NCBI RefSeq assembly: GCF_041296385.1
Contig: NC_091015.1
Coordinates: 91,806,004-91,870,003, forward strand
Length of the DNA stretch: 64,000 nt
Reading direction: 5' to 3'
Source of the DNA: Aphelocoma coerulescens
Taxonomy: Eukaryota > Chordata > Aves > Passeriformes > Corvidae
The notes below the pieces were generated by a model. The model ran no database searches. It had not been told where the DNA came from and worked only from the letters and a program-made list of their open reading frames with translations. Positions 25,501 through 37,142 of this stretch are shown in pieces (position 1 is the stretch's first letter; each line of letters begins with the position of its first letter). A program made the translations under genes and the position numbers.

Positions 25501-27635
25501 CAGGCGCCTCTCTCTCTCCTGTTAGTATCAGTCTCATACACCTTTCTGAACATCAGATTCACTCCCAGCTTTTTCTGTTCTCTTTTTGTCCCTCAGCCTC
25601 CACAACTCCCTTCTGATCAAGTTAAGTTGTTTTCATTTGCGGCAATCATTCATCAGTTTATTCTGAGTACTTCTACAGCCAAAACAGAAATCCATTAAAT
25701 CTATATAGCAGTTTAATCTCAACCAATAATTACCCATTAATCTTGCTGGAAATACACATTTTCTTCAGCCCATTGCCAAGGCACAAGCTTGAGGAAAAAA
25801 AGTGAAGTATTTAATCAGTTTTTTAAACTTTGTTCATGACAAATTATGGCTGACAGATTAAAAAACTAGGTCCACTGCATTGGTGTGCATTCAGTTTTTA
25901 AAAAGTGATTAACTATATATGCCAAGCTGTCAAAGAAATTTTGCATGAAAAAAGAGGCATTGCTAACATTATTATGTCTGTGCCCAATGATTTTATAATG
26001 TCCATTTTAAATATACATGGAAAAAAAGTCAGCACCGTACAGTAATTTTTAAAAAATGGAGTTTTGTCACTATCAATAGAGAAGCCTGAAACATCTTTTA
26101 TGCTCAGTCACACCCTCCCCCAGTTTTTTCTCCCATAGGTTTTATTTTAAAAACACTTTTGTCTTTCCCTCTAAAATTTTAGTTACATCTGCTAGCTAAT
26201 TGAATTGAACACAGATTTTGGCTTTTCTGTCCTGAAGAACTTCTCCTTATTCTTGCTCTCCCATCAAACCATGGCTGCGTCCTGGGAGACACAGTTTTCC
26301 AGTGCAGTTGGATTTGCTGACACAGGTAGGTCATGGCCTAGGTTGTTTTAGAAGTCCCACACTTGCTAAATAATTCTACCTATTTTATGGCTATTTGCCT
26401 AATACCCAGTTTCTGTGGAGTTGGTGAAGTGTCTGACAAAAGGTCAAATTGATTGCACTGCTTCTCTCTGTTGAATTTCTGCTGCTTCCCGATGCTGCTG
26501 TCAAGTATATCTTCACTTCTGATTGATTTTCTTAATTCAAAAATTGATGCAAAAAGTCTTTTCTAATGAAAAGCATGTTTGTCAATATTCACCACTCCCT
26601 TTATGGATTTCTGTTGTGTTGTTACTTTGACTACTAGCTCCTGACCTGTTTATATCCTGGTTTGCTTGAAAACCCAAATCTTCATTCTCCAAATGTGTAG
26701 TTTCATTTTCAAGATCTTTTTGGGAGCAGAAAGCAGCCTCATGCTACCAGACCCGTACTGTATTTTTATATTCAGAAAGAGAAGAAAAACAACCTGTTGT
26801 GAGCAGCAAGTCTTTATTTCTGGTCAGACATGAATTCCCAGATAAAAGGATATATTTCTTCTTTGCCTTGTGACACAAAGTCAGATTTTAAAAGCCTTCT
26901 ACTTGTTCAAAGTGACTTGGAGGCTGAAGAAGTGACACTGTGTAAGACTGTATATGACACACACTGCTGCTGTGCACTTTTCTGTGCATTCAAACTATTG
27001 AGTCTTGAACTCTTTTTAGTTTGATAGAAAACCCATCATAATGTTTGACTATTACAAAGCTTCAGCATCACAGATGTTGAACTTTTCTTGATGCTTGTAT
27101 ACATCATACAAGATGAAGCAAGTGAAACTGTGTTACAGACCTTGTTTTGTGTTGTGGTGATGAATCATTTCTGCCACTGATCACCACACAAGCAAGGGAG
27201 TACATGGCTGAAATAACACATTTTCACATTTCATTTGTTAGTTCCAATATTGATTTAATCTTTTTCCAATACACCCTTAGACTTTCTTTGCAGTTAAATA
27301 CAGCAACTTTTGAGGATTCCTCTATTCAAACAATAATTTTTAACTAAAAAAGATCTTATCATTCAAGTGAAAATAGCACACATTACCCAGTCGTCCAGGA
27401 GTTTATACAGTTGAGCACATCCTCTCACTAATTTGGTTTTCCAGGATTCTGTACTGTTGAGGTGAGGTGTAATAAGAATGCACATTTAAAAGCACCTTCC
27501 CTCTCTACATTTGTTACTGTTGTCCTAGAAGGATGTGAACTCGAACTCTGAACTGGCATCAAATTTGAAAGATCAGATTCTGATCAGGAAATCTTTACTA
27601 ACAACTTGTTGATGTGAGGGAAGTGAATTGGTAGT
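19559..27635. other. Intronic DNA, no gene recognised
   Basis: AT-rich sequence with no supported exon or interspersed repeat. It contains slightly GC-richer patches near 22000-22400 and 24300-24560, and a short (AAACC)n. A Kozak-like ATG with a nearby donor at 26271-26326 was considered and not accepted as an exon. Confidence 0.55.
25300..25325. repeat. (AAACC)n short tandem repeat
   Basis: About four to five AAACC units, slightly imperfect at the 3' end (AAAACC). It is a simple repeat with no other assigned role. Confidence 0.85.
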
Positions 27636-28642
27636 CCAAGAGGAGACTGGTGACAAGTGGTATTCCTCAGTGATTGGTATCGGGACTGGTGATGTTCAGC
27701 ATCTTTGTTGGCAACGTGGACACTGGGACAGAGTTCACCCTTAGCAGGTTTGCAGATGACACCAAGCTGAGTGATGTGATCAACACAACAGAAAGAAGGG
27801 ATACCATCCAGCAGGACCTGGATGAACTTGAGAGGTGGACCTTTGCAAACCTCATGAAGTTCACCAAGGCCAAGTGCGAGGTGCTGCACTTGAGTCAGGG
27901 CAATCCCACACATAAATATAGGCTGGGTGGAGAATGGATTGAGAGTAGCCCTGTTAAGAAGGACTTGGGGGTATTGGTGGACAATAAGCTTGACATGAGT
28001 TGACAATATGCACTTGCAGCCCAGAAGGCCAACTGTATCCTGATATGCATCAAAGGAAGCAGGACCAGGAGATCAATGGATGTGATTCTGCCTGTCTGGT
28101 CTGCTCTTGTGAGACCTGACCTGGAGTGCTGCATCCAGCTGTGGAGTCCCAAATAAAGACAGGGACCTGTTGGATTGAGTCAAGAGGAAGGCCACAAAGA
28201 TGCTCAGAGGGCTGTAGCACCTCTCATATGAAGACCGACTGGAGGAGTGAGTGGAGGCTGTTCAGCCTGCAGAAGATAAGGCTCCAGGAAGACCTTAGAG
28301 CACCTTCCAGTACCTAAAGGAGGCCTACAGGAAAGCAAGAGAGGGACTCGTTACAAGGGCATGTAGTGACAGGACAAGGAGGAATGGCCCTAAGCTGAAG
28401 GGTGGCAGGTTTAGGTTAGATATGAGGAAGAAGTTCTTTACAATGTGGGCGGTGAGGCACTGGAACAGGTTGCCCAGAGAGATTGGGGATGCCCCATCTC
28501 TGGAAGTGTTCAAAGTCCAGCATGGATGGGTCACTGTGCAGCCTGGTCTAGTGGAAGGTGTTCCTGCCCATGGAGGGGAGGGTTGAAACTACATGATCTT
28601 CAAGCTCACTTCCAACCAAAACTACTCTACAATTCTGTGATT
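27636..28642 (+). mobile_element. CR1 LINE, late RT to 3' end, intact FADD box
   Basis: The copy enters CR1 ORF2 just before the RT catalytic box. The frame at 27674-28003 reads TGTEFTLSRFADDTKLSD, so the two catalytic Asp residues are kept, and continues to EWIESSPVKKDLGVLVDNKLDMS before a stop. Downstream sequence follows CR1 order in shifted frames and ends in AATTCTGTGATT at about 28642. It lacks the endonuclease and early RT and cannot mobilise. Its wording differs from the copies at 18270 and 55872, so it is a different CR1 subfamily. Confidence 0.93.
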
Positions 28643-31600
28643 TTTTCTTCTTATCCTAATGAATTGTATTCTGCATCGTTGGGCATCTAGTAGATTTTTC
28701 TCATGTTGTGAACAGGCAGTGAAGCTCTTCTGGATGACTTAACTAGGAGTAATGCCTACCAGTGCACCAATTTTCTTCTGTTTTAGCTATAGATGTTCAA
28801 GATGAAATATTACAAGTAAATTACAGGCTGCAAACCAGTCTCATTTGTGCTCATTGCAATATAGCCATAAATGCACATAGATTGTAGAAACAGAATATTC
28901 TTTTGAGGGAGAATTTCTTCAATTTCTCCTATTTTTGCTGCATAAGTCAACAACCAAGATTTGAAAACAAGCGGGAAAAATTCCCCAGAGTCATGGCTTC
29001 TGTGTCCTGTTTTTATGCTTGCATTATATCTTTACAACAGTAAGGAGTACTAAGTACAGAACAGCACTGACCATTAAGCTTTGCCTATGAGATGTGGGCA
29101 GTGTGGGTTTCTTGAGACTAAGGTTATCTATCAGATCCCATGGTTCTGATGGTGATTAAATCATCAACAGAAAAAATAGGCAGATTGCACTGTCTGGAAT
29201 AACCTACTTCATTTTTGCCTTTTTTTGTCCCATCCCACTTCTCTAATACAGTGCTCAGAGCAGCTTGCTGTAACAAGGCTCTGCATAGGCCAGGTGATCT
29301 TGCAGACATTCATATTCTCTCCAAGAAACTGGGATTATCTTCAGCATGCCTTCTGAAATTGTTTTGCTTTCTACTGTGTGACTTAAAAGTGGCTCACATT
29401 CTGCGAAGTTCTTGCTACGTGTTAAAAACATTTAACAATACTTACAAAGATGATACAAAGTAGTAAGAAATGTCCTAGTAGTTCTTTCAACTAAGCTAGT
29501 TAGAAAATAGGCATGTTCTCTTCTTGCTTACTGTTACTGAATTGGTTATTCCCCGAAACAGGGAAACAGAGTTAAGTCTTAAAGACTCTGTGGCCTGTAA
29601 AATTATTTTAAAATAATTCTGCTATTCATTAGTGTTACAGAACATAAAGAACAAAAGTTGGTGGAAATAAGCGCTATCTATTACTGTTTGTTCAGACCCT
29701 GAAAAAAGCTTTCTTCATTCATTATGCAAGAAAAATATTCCTGTTTATTCAGTTTGCCTGAGCTTAGTATGTCACGGAGAAAAAATTGTAGGGATCTGCA
29801 GAGCCACCATGCCCAGTACCATACAAACCCCTTACTTACTCTTAGAGTGGTCATCCCCACAGGATTATCAAATCAAGAGAGAAACATGAGTAAAATATAG
29901 TAAGAGACTGTGACAGACGCCTGAGCTTCTGAAAAACATCTGAAGTTTCACAGTACTTGCACGACTATTTCACAGTAACTTAGTGTCCCAGATCAGAAAA
30001 TGTTACTAGAGAGAAAGGAAAGATTCTGGAATAATCTCTGTCTGCATATGCATAGATTGTCAAGCAGAAAACCAGCAAAGTGTCCCTTTGAAAGGGTTTA
30101 GGAGGAAAAAACCCTGCCAAAACTTGGTACAGAAACTACTTCAGTAAATATCTTTATTTGCTTTATGTCATTTAAATGAAATAATCTCATTTCTGGTTGG
30201 TACAGTGGTTTATCCTGTGCATGGGTCCTGTTGGCTCATTACACACATTTAAGGGTAACCCAAGCTAACCCTTGACTCTGGCCTTCATACAACTGCTTTG
30301 AAATGTTTACAGATTTATCTTTTCTGAAAACATAGATTTCAGTATTGATGTTTTCCATTCAAATTACAATTAATCCACCTAGGCACTACACTCTTGATGT
30401 TTGGAGATGTTTTAAATGATTCTTGATGAGCCAATGTTAAAAGAATGGGAATGTGCATTTGTGTAGATTAAAGTGAGGTGTGGATGTTAGCATAAAAACA
30501 CTGAATTGTGGTTCAGAGATAACCGTTCATGTGCTGCATAAATGAAAGAAAAATCACACAATCTCCTTTCTCAGCATTCCAACTAAAAGGCAGTTTTCCT
30601 TTTATTCCAGTAGTTCAGGAATACATTATAGGGTTTCTTTCTGTTTCTCTTTGCTCAAACTCTCAAAGTTTGCACAGCTTCAATGAGTCAAATACTAACA
30701 GAGCACTTAAGGAGTTGATCAATTTTAAGTGTGTAGGAATTTCTGTGATTCAGAAAAGGTAGGTATTCTACCTGTATCCAGGAACAGTATATGGGTTTGA
30801 AATGGAAATAGTTTTCCTCCACTTTCGTCAATCAGTTTTATGAGAGATAGGATCCCTTTATATAAAGATAGCAGTCTGCACAAATGTCAAATGATTGAAC
30901 AACTCTTTCATGAATATGTGGCAATCCATTTTAATACTAGTCATTGATTTTGGCAACGAGAGTGAAATCCGTTTCAATTGTATTGATAGATTAAATTTCT
31001 CTATTAGATATACTGCAAAATTGCATGTGTATTGTGCACTGCTGCAGTAGACTTTATAGTACCTGTTTTCTTATTTTTTCAACAGAGCTTTCCTGAGGTG
31101 GTGATGCATATTAGCTCATTGAGATGAAACAGGATGGTCGTTCACAGCATTTTAATGAAAGAGAACATGCTCAGGCTGCTATGTAATTAACTATCCCTTT
31201 GAGATATTCTTGCATGTGGAGTAGATTTTTTTCCTATTAAATTACTATTTATTTGTAACCTTTAATGTATCATAAACAGTCTTTTTTTTCTACATCCTAA
31301 GCAGCACTGAAGAACAACAATAAACTGTTGTATTGCTCTCCTTAAATGACACTTACAGCTTGGCAGAGTTACAAGGAAGCTGGTAGCTTTGCCATTCAGG
31401 AGCTAAAATAAAGGACTTATCCGTTGCTCCCAGCAACATTTTACTTCCTTGAAATTTTAGAAATACAATTAACTGTTGGATTTTCCCCTTCCAAAAGTTG
31501 CTGGGAGAAGTAGCTGATTGTGTCCATTATTGTTGTTGTTGTTGTTACTATTATTATTTCATTGGCCTTGGCAGTTGTTTAAAATAAGTTTCTAATTCTA

Positions 31601-32939
31601 AACCTCTGAACCTGCTTTGGTTCCTTACCTCTCTTCCCTTTTGGGAGGAAGGTGAGGGCAACCCCTGCACCTGTGTCTGCCCCAGGCAGTGCACATAAAC
31701 CCAGGGAAGATTGGTAGAAGCCAAGTCAGCTATTTTTTGTCCCTTCAGACCCTGAAATACTGCTTTTCCTTCCTCAATGTTGTATGCTGTGTCCTGTCGA
31801 ATCAAGCAAAAGTTGACCACAGCTTCACTGTGATATTTTGAGAGAAGGCTACTGAAGTGTGCAGTGAAATTTTATTACTCCCAATCAGTAGTGGTAAATA
31901 TTAATGATAGGGGATGTTAAGAACATGGTCATTGTGGTTCAGAGAAAGGGGTGGCTCTTTGTAAGTAGAAAGGAGCTGGTTTTTTAAGACTGGGATTGAA
32001 TATGGAATTTTAGAAGGCTGAAATGCAAGCCTCTAGTCCAGTCCTGCAGCCTTTTACCTAAATATTGGCAGCAAATAACAAAGGCTGTGTGCAAGGAATT
32101 ATTTTTAAATGAAAATGGGTATAAAAATTGCATAAAAAACCTTGGGAAGGACTCATTTTGGAGTCTAAGCTGACAAGTTTATTCACACAACGTATTTGAC
32201 TATGAAGCTTAATATTTATGTGAAAGGGAAGGCTATTTTTCCTGGCAGGATCTTTGTATACAAAATAATGGATCAGTTGTTTTCCACCAGCGTTCAGATC
32301 ACAGAGGTGTTGACCAATGGAAATGTGTGGACTGAATAAGGCAGTTTAGCAAGAAATTCTCAGGAGCAAGTTAAATCTTTTTGACTTCAGCAGAATAATT
32401 GAACCACTTTAACATTTGCACCATGCCAAAAAAACACCACCAATCTTTTATGAGCATAATTACCCCATGGGGGTCTTGCCTGGGGTTGTAGAAATTTGTC
32501 ATGAATATTGATTTTCATTTCCACCTTTGGCATCTTGATCCTTGACCCAAGAGCTCTCAGAGTTCAGGGTGCACACACAGTCTTGCTGCATTCAGCAGCA
32601 GGAATGCTGTACATAGATTTGTTCCTAGCAACGTGCTTTGGAGGGTCAGAGTTGTCCCTCTTGGAGGCTGGGCCAGGCATTTGCCTTAGCTTGTGACCTT
32701 GCCACCTGTTGCTTTGCACTTATCTAAAAATTTGAATGTAAGTAAGTTTTATTTTCTAGATGACTGTGTATTTAAAAGTTTTACAGCTTCAGGTTGTACA
32801 GTCTGCAAAGCAGAAGCTTAAAAGAAAAATTTAAAGAAAGAATATATGCCCCAAAATGCAATGTTGCATATTGTAAGAGACTGATAAGACCTGTAAGACT
32901 GATGGTGAGTTTAATTCATTCAGTGTCAAGTTATGCTAT
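28643..32939. other. Intronic DNA, nothing recognised
   Basis: AT-rich sequence between two CR1 copies. Apart from a short (TTG)n tract near 31529, no exon, RNA gene or transposon was seen. Confidence 0.6.
31529..31546. repeat. (TTG)n short tandem repeat
   Basis: About six uninterrupted TTG/TGT units followed by ATT-rich sequence. It is a simple repeat only. Confidence 0.85.
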
Positions 32940-33772
32940 GAATAGAATCATAGAATGTCTGAGCTGGAAAGAACCCACAAGGAACACCAACCCCTGGCCC
33001 TGCACAGGCCAGCCCCAAGACATCACACCCTGTGCCTGAGAGCATTGTCCAAATGCTTCTTGAACTCTGTCAGGCTGGTGCTGTGATTGCTTCCCTGGGG
33101 AGCTGTTCCAGTGCCCAACCACCCTCTGGGTGAAGAACCTTATTCTAATATCCAGCCTAAACCTCCCATGACACAACCTTAGGCTATTCCCTCAGGTTCT
33201 GTCACAGGTCACCACAGAGAAGAGATCAGTGCCTACCCTTCCTCTTCTCCTCGTGAGGAAGTTGTAACTGCAGTGAGGTTTCCCCTCAGTCTCCTCCAGG
33301 CTGAACAGACCGAGTGACCTCATACACTCCTCATGCAGCTTTCCCTCAAGGCCTTTCACCATCCTCATGGCTCTCCTTTGGATACTCTGTACAAGCTTAC
33401 CGTCTTTTTTATATTGCAGCACCCAAAACTGCCCCCAGCACTCGAGGTGAGGCCGCCCCAGTGCAGAGCAGAGCAGGACAATCCCCTCCCTTGCCCGGCT
33501 GGTGATGCTGTGCCTGATGACCCCCAGGACACACTTGGCCCTCCTGGCTGCCAGGGCACTGCTGACTCGGATTCCCCTTGCCATCGACCAGGATCCCCAG
33601 GTCCTTTCCGTGGCGCTGATTTCCAGCCTCTCGTTCCCCAGTCTGTGCATACACCCAGGGTTGCCCCGTCCCAGATGCAGAATCCAGCAGTTTCCCTTGT
33701 TAAACCTAACAGGGTTGGTGATTGCCCAGCCCTCAAATTTGTTCAGTAGTATCTTATCGACTTCCCTCAATT
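32940..33772 (-). mobile_element. CR1 LINE, antisense, long residual ORF
   Basis: Read on the minus strand, this is the C-terminal part of CR1 ORF2 plus the 3' UTR. The plus-strand AATAGAATCATAGAATG at 32941-32957 is the complement of the canonical ATTCTATG 3' repeats. A 192-codon frame (33770 down to 33192) stays open from just after the RT catalytic box (NKFEGWAITNPVRFNKGN) through the SLGLFSLEETEG region to VTCDRT. The following FRLDIRIRFFTQRVVGHWN segment lies in another frame (33176 down). The well-kept terminal repeats and long frame suggest one of the younger copies here. Its 5' breakpoint lies less than 100 bp from the CpG island at 33850. Confidence 0.95.
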
Positions 33773-34085
33773 AGAAAACCTAAATGACTATACATATATG
33801 TGGAGATTGATCTGCACTCTGGCGGAAAAAAACCATAAATTGCTGAAAACATGTGGCTGAGCCCGTGGCAGGGCCAGGGGCCGCAGCCCCCGCCCGGCTC
33901 CCAGCCCCGTGTCGCCGAGGGCTGCTTCCCCGAGCCGCTGTCGCGATCGCTGCGGCGGGTCCGGCGGTGACGGGGGCGCGGGGGGCTCGCCCCGCCGTTG
34001 CCATGGCGCCCTTTGTGCCCGCGGAGCGCCTCCTCCGGCCCGCCCGCGCCGCCCCCGGCCCGGCAGCTGCCGCCGCTGCCCGCGG

Positions 34086-34110
34086 CCCGCCCCGCCCCGC
34101 CCCGCCCCGC
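34086..34110. repeat. (CCCGC)5, overlapping GC boxes
   Basis: Five exact CCCGC units in tandem. Every overlap generates CCCCGCCCC, the complement of the GGGGCGGGG Sp1/KLF core, so the array is a cluster of potential GC boxes within the CpG island. Confidence 0.92.
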
Positions 34111-34128
34111 CACAGCGCACGGCGGCGC

Positions 34129-34214
34129 GGGCTGCCCCTCGCTGTGGGCTGCCCCTCGTTTGTGGGCTGCCCCTCGCTGTGGGCTGCCCCTCGCTGTGGG
34201 CTGCCCCTTGTTGT
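34129..34214. repeat. 17-bp GC-rich minisatellite, five copies
   Basis: Units GGGCTGCCCCTCGCTGT start at 34129, 34146, 34164, 34181 and 34198. The second has an extra base (CGTTTGT) and the fifth reads CTTGTTGT. It lies upstream of the inferred transcription start in the CpG island, so copy number could vary within a promoter. Confidence 0.95.
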
Positions 34215-34327
34215 CGGCCGCCGCTGCCGCCGCGCTCCGCCCGCGCACGGGGAATGGCCGGCCGCGGGCGTTTCCAAGTTTCTTTTTGGAAGTGTTAAAA
34301 GGAAAGAGAGAGGGAATTAGGAAGAAA

Positions 34328-34449
34328 AAGAGTAGAGCTGCTTGAGCTGCCGCTCCGGAGAGGAGGGAAAGTCGGCTCGGCGGTGAGGAGGCTTCTCAGG
34401 GCGCAGCTGAAGTGATTGAGGAGATTAATTTACAAGTGGGCGACAAAAG
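34328..34449 (+). other. Candidate untranslated first exon (CTNND2 alternative?)
   Basis: The segment downstream of the TTAAAAGG box (34295) ends with CGACAAAAG|GTAAAG. This is a usable donor, although the fifth intron base is A rather than G. The 5' end is only placed by the usual 25-35 bp spacing from a TATA-like box and is approximate. No ATG-initiated frame runs out of it in the phase of the coding exon at 62588. In that phase a TAA lies at 34426-34428, so it would be 5' UTR. Joining to CTNND2 is inferred from strand, position and lack of another gene; an unrelated non-coding RNA is the main alternative. Confidence 0.4.
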
Positions 34450-37091
34450 GTAAAGCCTTAAAGATGGATCGCTTGTGTGAGATGGAATGGGAGCTTTCGT
34501 GGAAAGGTTTATGACTTGTTTTAAAACGTCAGCTTTGAATGTCTTACGGATGTTTTTCGACTTCAAAATGCTGTAAGTCTCTTACCCAAGAGTAAAAAGG
34601 TAGTATAATTGGCCAGATTTTAAGAGTTCACATTAAAAGCAAGAAAGTAAATGTTACTCTTCAGTACCTTATTTCCCCCAAATGCCTCGTGTTCTTATTC
34701 AGCAACAGTTGATTTGACCGCGGTTATTTCTTGGTGCGACCCGCCTAAAGCAAAGCTTTAAGAAAATCAGTAATTTCACTGAGTTAAAATACTTCAACCA
34801 GCCGATCTTCCTTGTGCAAAAATGTATTTCTGTAGATGCGTGCTTTTGAGTTTGCAGACCTGTTGCTTTGTACTTTCACCCTAGAAAATGTTCTCAGTAA
34901 AATACCACATCAGCTGTAGTGATATCTCTTTTCCGATCACAGTTTTAAGTAGGTGAGAACGGGATTTGCATTTTTTGTAATTATGTTGAGCCTTTCAGAC
35001 TTTGCTGAGCTTTTCAGGAAGATTTTTTTTTTTTTTAATGCGTCAGCTAATTTGAAAAAATAATGCATGGTTATGACCTGCTGGTTTCATCTGGTGCTGC
35101 CCAAGTCCCAGGGAAATGTGGCTGACTATTCAAGGGATTAAATAAATGAATTTCAAGTGAAAGTAAGTTGTGTGGAAAAAGTCCCGACATCCTTCTTTGA
35201 CACAGGTCTGTGTACTTGTTGAAGTAACAGTTCAATGGTTTGATCTTTTAGCTGAATTAAGTGAAATACATAAAATATAAAAACAAACCACCCTTCCCTA
35301 TGTCTAGTACTCTCTACCAACAACAGCAACAAAGCTTTTAGAGAATATTGTTTTTCTGTATTATTCCTGACTCAAAACACTGCAGGAATGTGTTATTGTG
35401 GAGTAACACTGTTTACTAGGTGACTGCATTTGTGAGATCAAAGGAAAAACGTGTACCCTCCCAAAGTCCATAATGAATAAAACGCATGACTTTGAGGGAA
35501 CTTTCTTCTGATATAATTCGTTTTTATCAGTTAAAATAGGAAACAAGAGATTGTCTAGATCAAAATGTTGTAACTACTCAATGTTAAGCTAAGTGCTGGG
35601 GGTGTTTGTGGTGTGGATTTCGGGGGTTTTTTTCCCTTTTTTCTTCTTCTGGTAATCTATTCATCTTAAAAAAAAATCTTTCTTCAGATGTACCCATCTT
35701 TAGTAGACCAAAAGAACTACTGTAATTACTTCAAGATCAAATTTTATTTCAAAAAAAGTTTAGTAAAACAAATTTAATATTTGACTAGTGCTTAGTAGTT
35801 TAAGTGCTGTGTGCAGTTGATCCAAGCTTGTTCCTACTTGATCCAACTAGTCATTTTAACCAGTTTGTATCACTAGACTGATTTTAGTAAGACTGCTTGA
35901 CTCGTTACATGGTATTTTTCAGTTGATTGTGGTGTCTTCAAGCATGCTCATTACTGTGGATTCTTTCTGTAGATTTCTAATTGCAGACAATGTAATTTTA
36001 GTGGCTTCTGAAGTCATGTGCAGAAACTGGCTATCTTCTTCCTCTCCCTCCTAAGATGTGCTGCATAAAGGCCCCAGCTGGTCTCGACTGTGAGAAGAAC
36101 ATTAAAGTGACTTAGAAACACTCATGAAGTGCTCGTGAAGCCTGTGGTGTCAGAGCAGTACCTGAAGTTGTTACAGCAGTTAATTCCAGCCTCCTTTTCT
36201 AAAGTCCTCTGAGTCAGGTGTAGAAATAAAAATTCAGTGAAGTTCCTAATAGAGTGTGCTCTCAGTGGAACCTCCTGCGGTTGATAAATATTTCAAGAAG
36301 CTGAAAGTTAGTGATACATTTTAAATGCACTGCTAAGCTGAGATACTTCATGGTCCTTTGCATACACATTTGCATTATTCATTTGTGCTGTGCAGGTAGA
36401 TAATGGGCCAAATCTATCTTTGGTATTACTCCACTGATCTCTGAGTAACTGAGCTAATTCAACCATATGTGTACATCTTGCATTTTGGAAGTCCAAGGCA
36501 AAGTTGGAATTACTTTGGCGATTTTATTATACAGATAAGAGTTGTTTCTATACTAACTATTAATCTTCAGTAGCTTAGGCATTTCTTCATTACGATAATT
36601 GTAAGCAGAAGGTATAATTTAATTTTTCTTCTTTTTTTGAAAAAAACGCCATGTTTAGTGTTTTATTTGCTGAATCTGAAGTGGCTGAGAGATGTGACAA
36701 ACCAGCTTTCTGTCACTGGTAAAAATTCATCCTAATAACCTACTAACTTAGAAGTTCTTCACACACTTCCTTGTACCATGATACACTCTCTCTGCATGTT
36801 TTAAAGTCTTCCATGCCTGGGTCCATGCTACTGATGTGCTGCATTTGTGTGCATGCAAGTATGCAAACTGTACGTGTATCTGTATTTTAAATAACTAGGC
36901 ACTTGCTTTAACTTACAATGAGAGGCAGAGGTAACAGAAAGTGGAAAGCCTTGATCTGTCAGGATGCACTAGATTTAAAATGCTGACACTGGGCAGGTCA
37001 TTCAGATGGCAGAGTATGTAATGCCTTTGATGGAAGCTACTATCCCTACATTTAAATCTGTACATGAAAGAGGTTATTGTTTGTGGGGGAG

Positions 37092-37142
37092 CTTTCCCCC
37101 TTTCCCCTCTCTCCCCCCTTTTCCCCCTTTCCCCCTTTTCCC
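37092..37142 (-). repeat. C/T tract, G-quadruplex-prone on minus strand
   Basis: A 51-bp pure pyrimidine tract with six C-runs of 5, 4, 6, 5, 5 and 3 bases separated by 3-5 pyrimidines (T-runs or TCTCT). On the minus strand these become G-runs with short loops, fitting the standard G-quadruplex pattern several times over. The plus strand could form an i-motif. It lies 2.6 kb downstream of the inferred promoter exon. Confidence 0.85.

Larger units (their letters stand above)
33850..34410. promoter_or_regulatory. CpG island, probable internal promoter
   Basis: An abrupt island of very GC-rich, CpG-dense sequence in an otherwise AT-rich intron. It contains five tandem CCCGC units, which overlap Sp1-type CCCCGCCCC boxes, a YY1-like GCCATGGCG near 34000 and a 17-bp minisatellite. 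TTAAAAGG at 34295-34302 could serve as a TATA-like box. Long open frames on both strands (110-165 codons) are an effect of stop-poor GC-rich DNA, and none has family features. CpG islands in vertebrates usually mark promoters. The downstream donor at 34450 suggests plus-strand transcription, in the CTNND2 orientation. A divergent or antisense transcript is also possible. Confidence 0.75.

Noticed and set aside
33754..34345. Several 110-165 codon frames on both strands in the CpG island
   Set aside because: Alanine/proline/arginine-rich translations of stop-poor GC-rich DNA, with overlapping frames and no domain or splice support.
34464..34514. Short ATG frame MDRLCEMEWELSWKGL just after the island
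   Set aside because: It lies downstream of the inferred donor at 34450 and is only 16 codons, so it is probably intronic.
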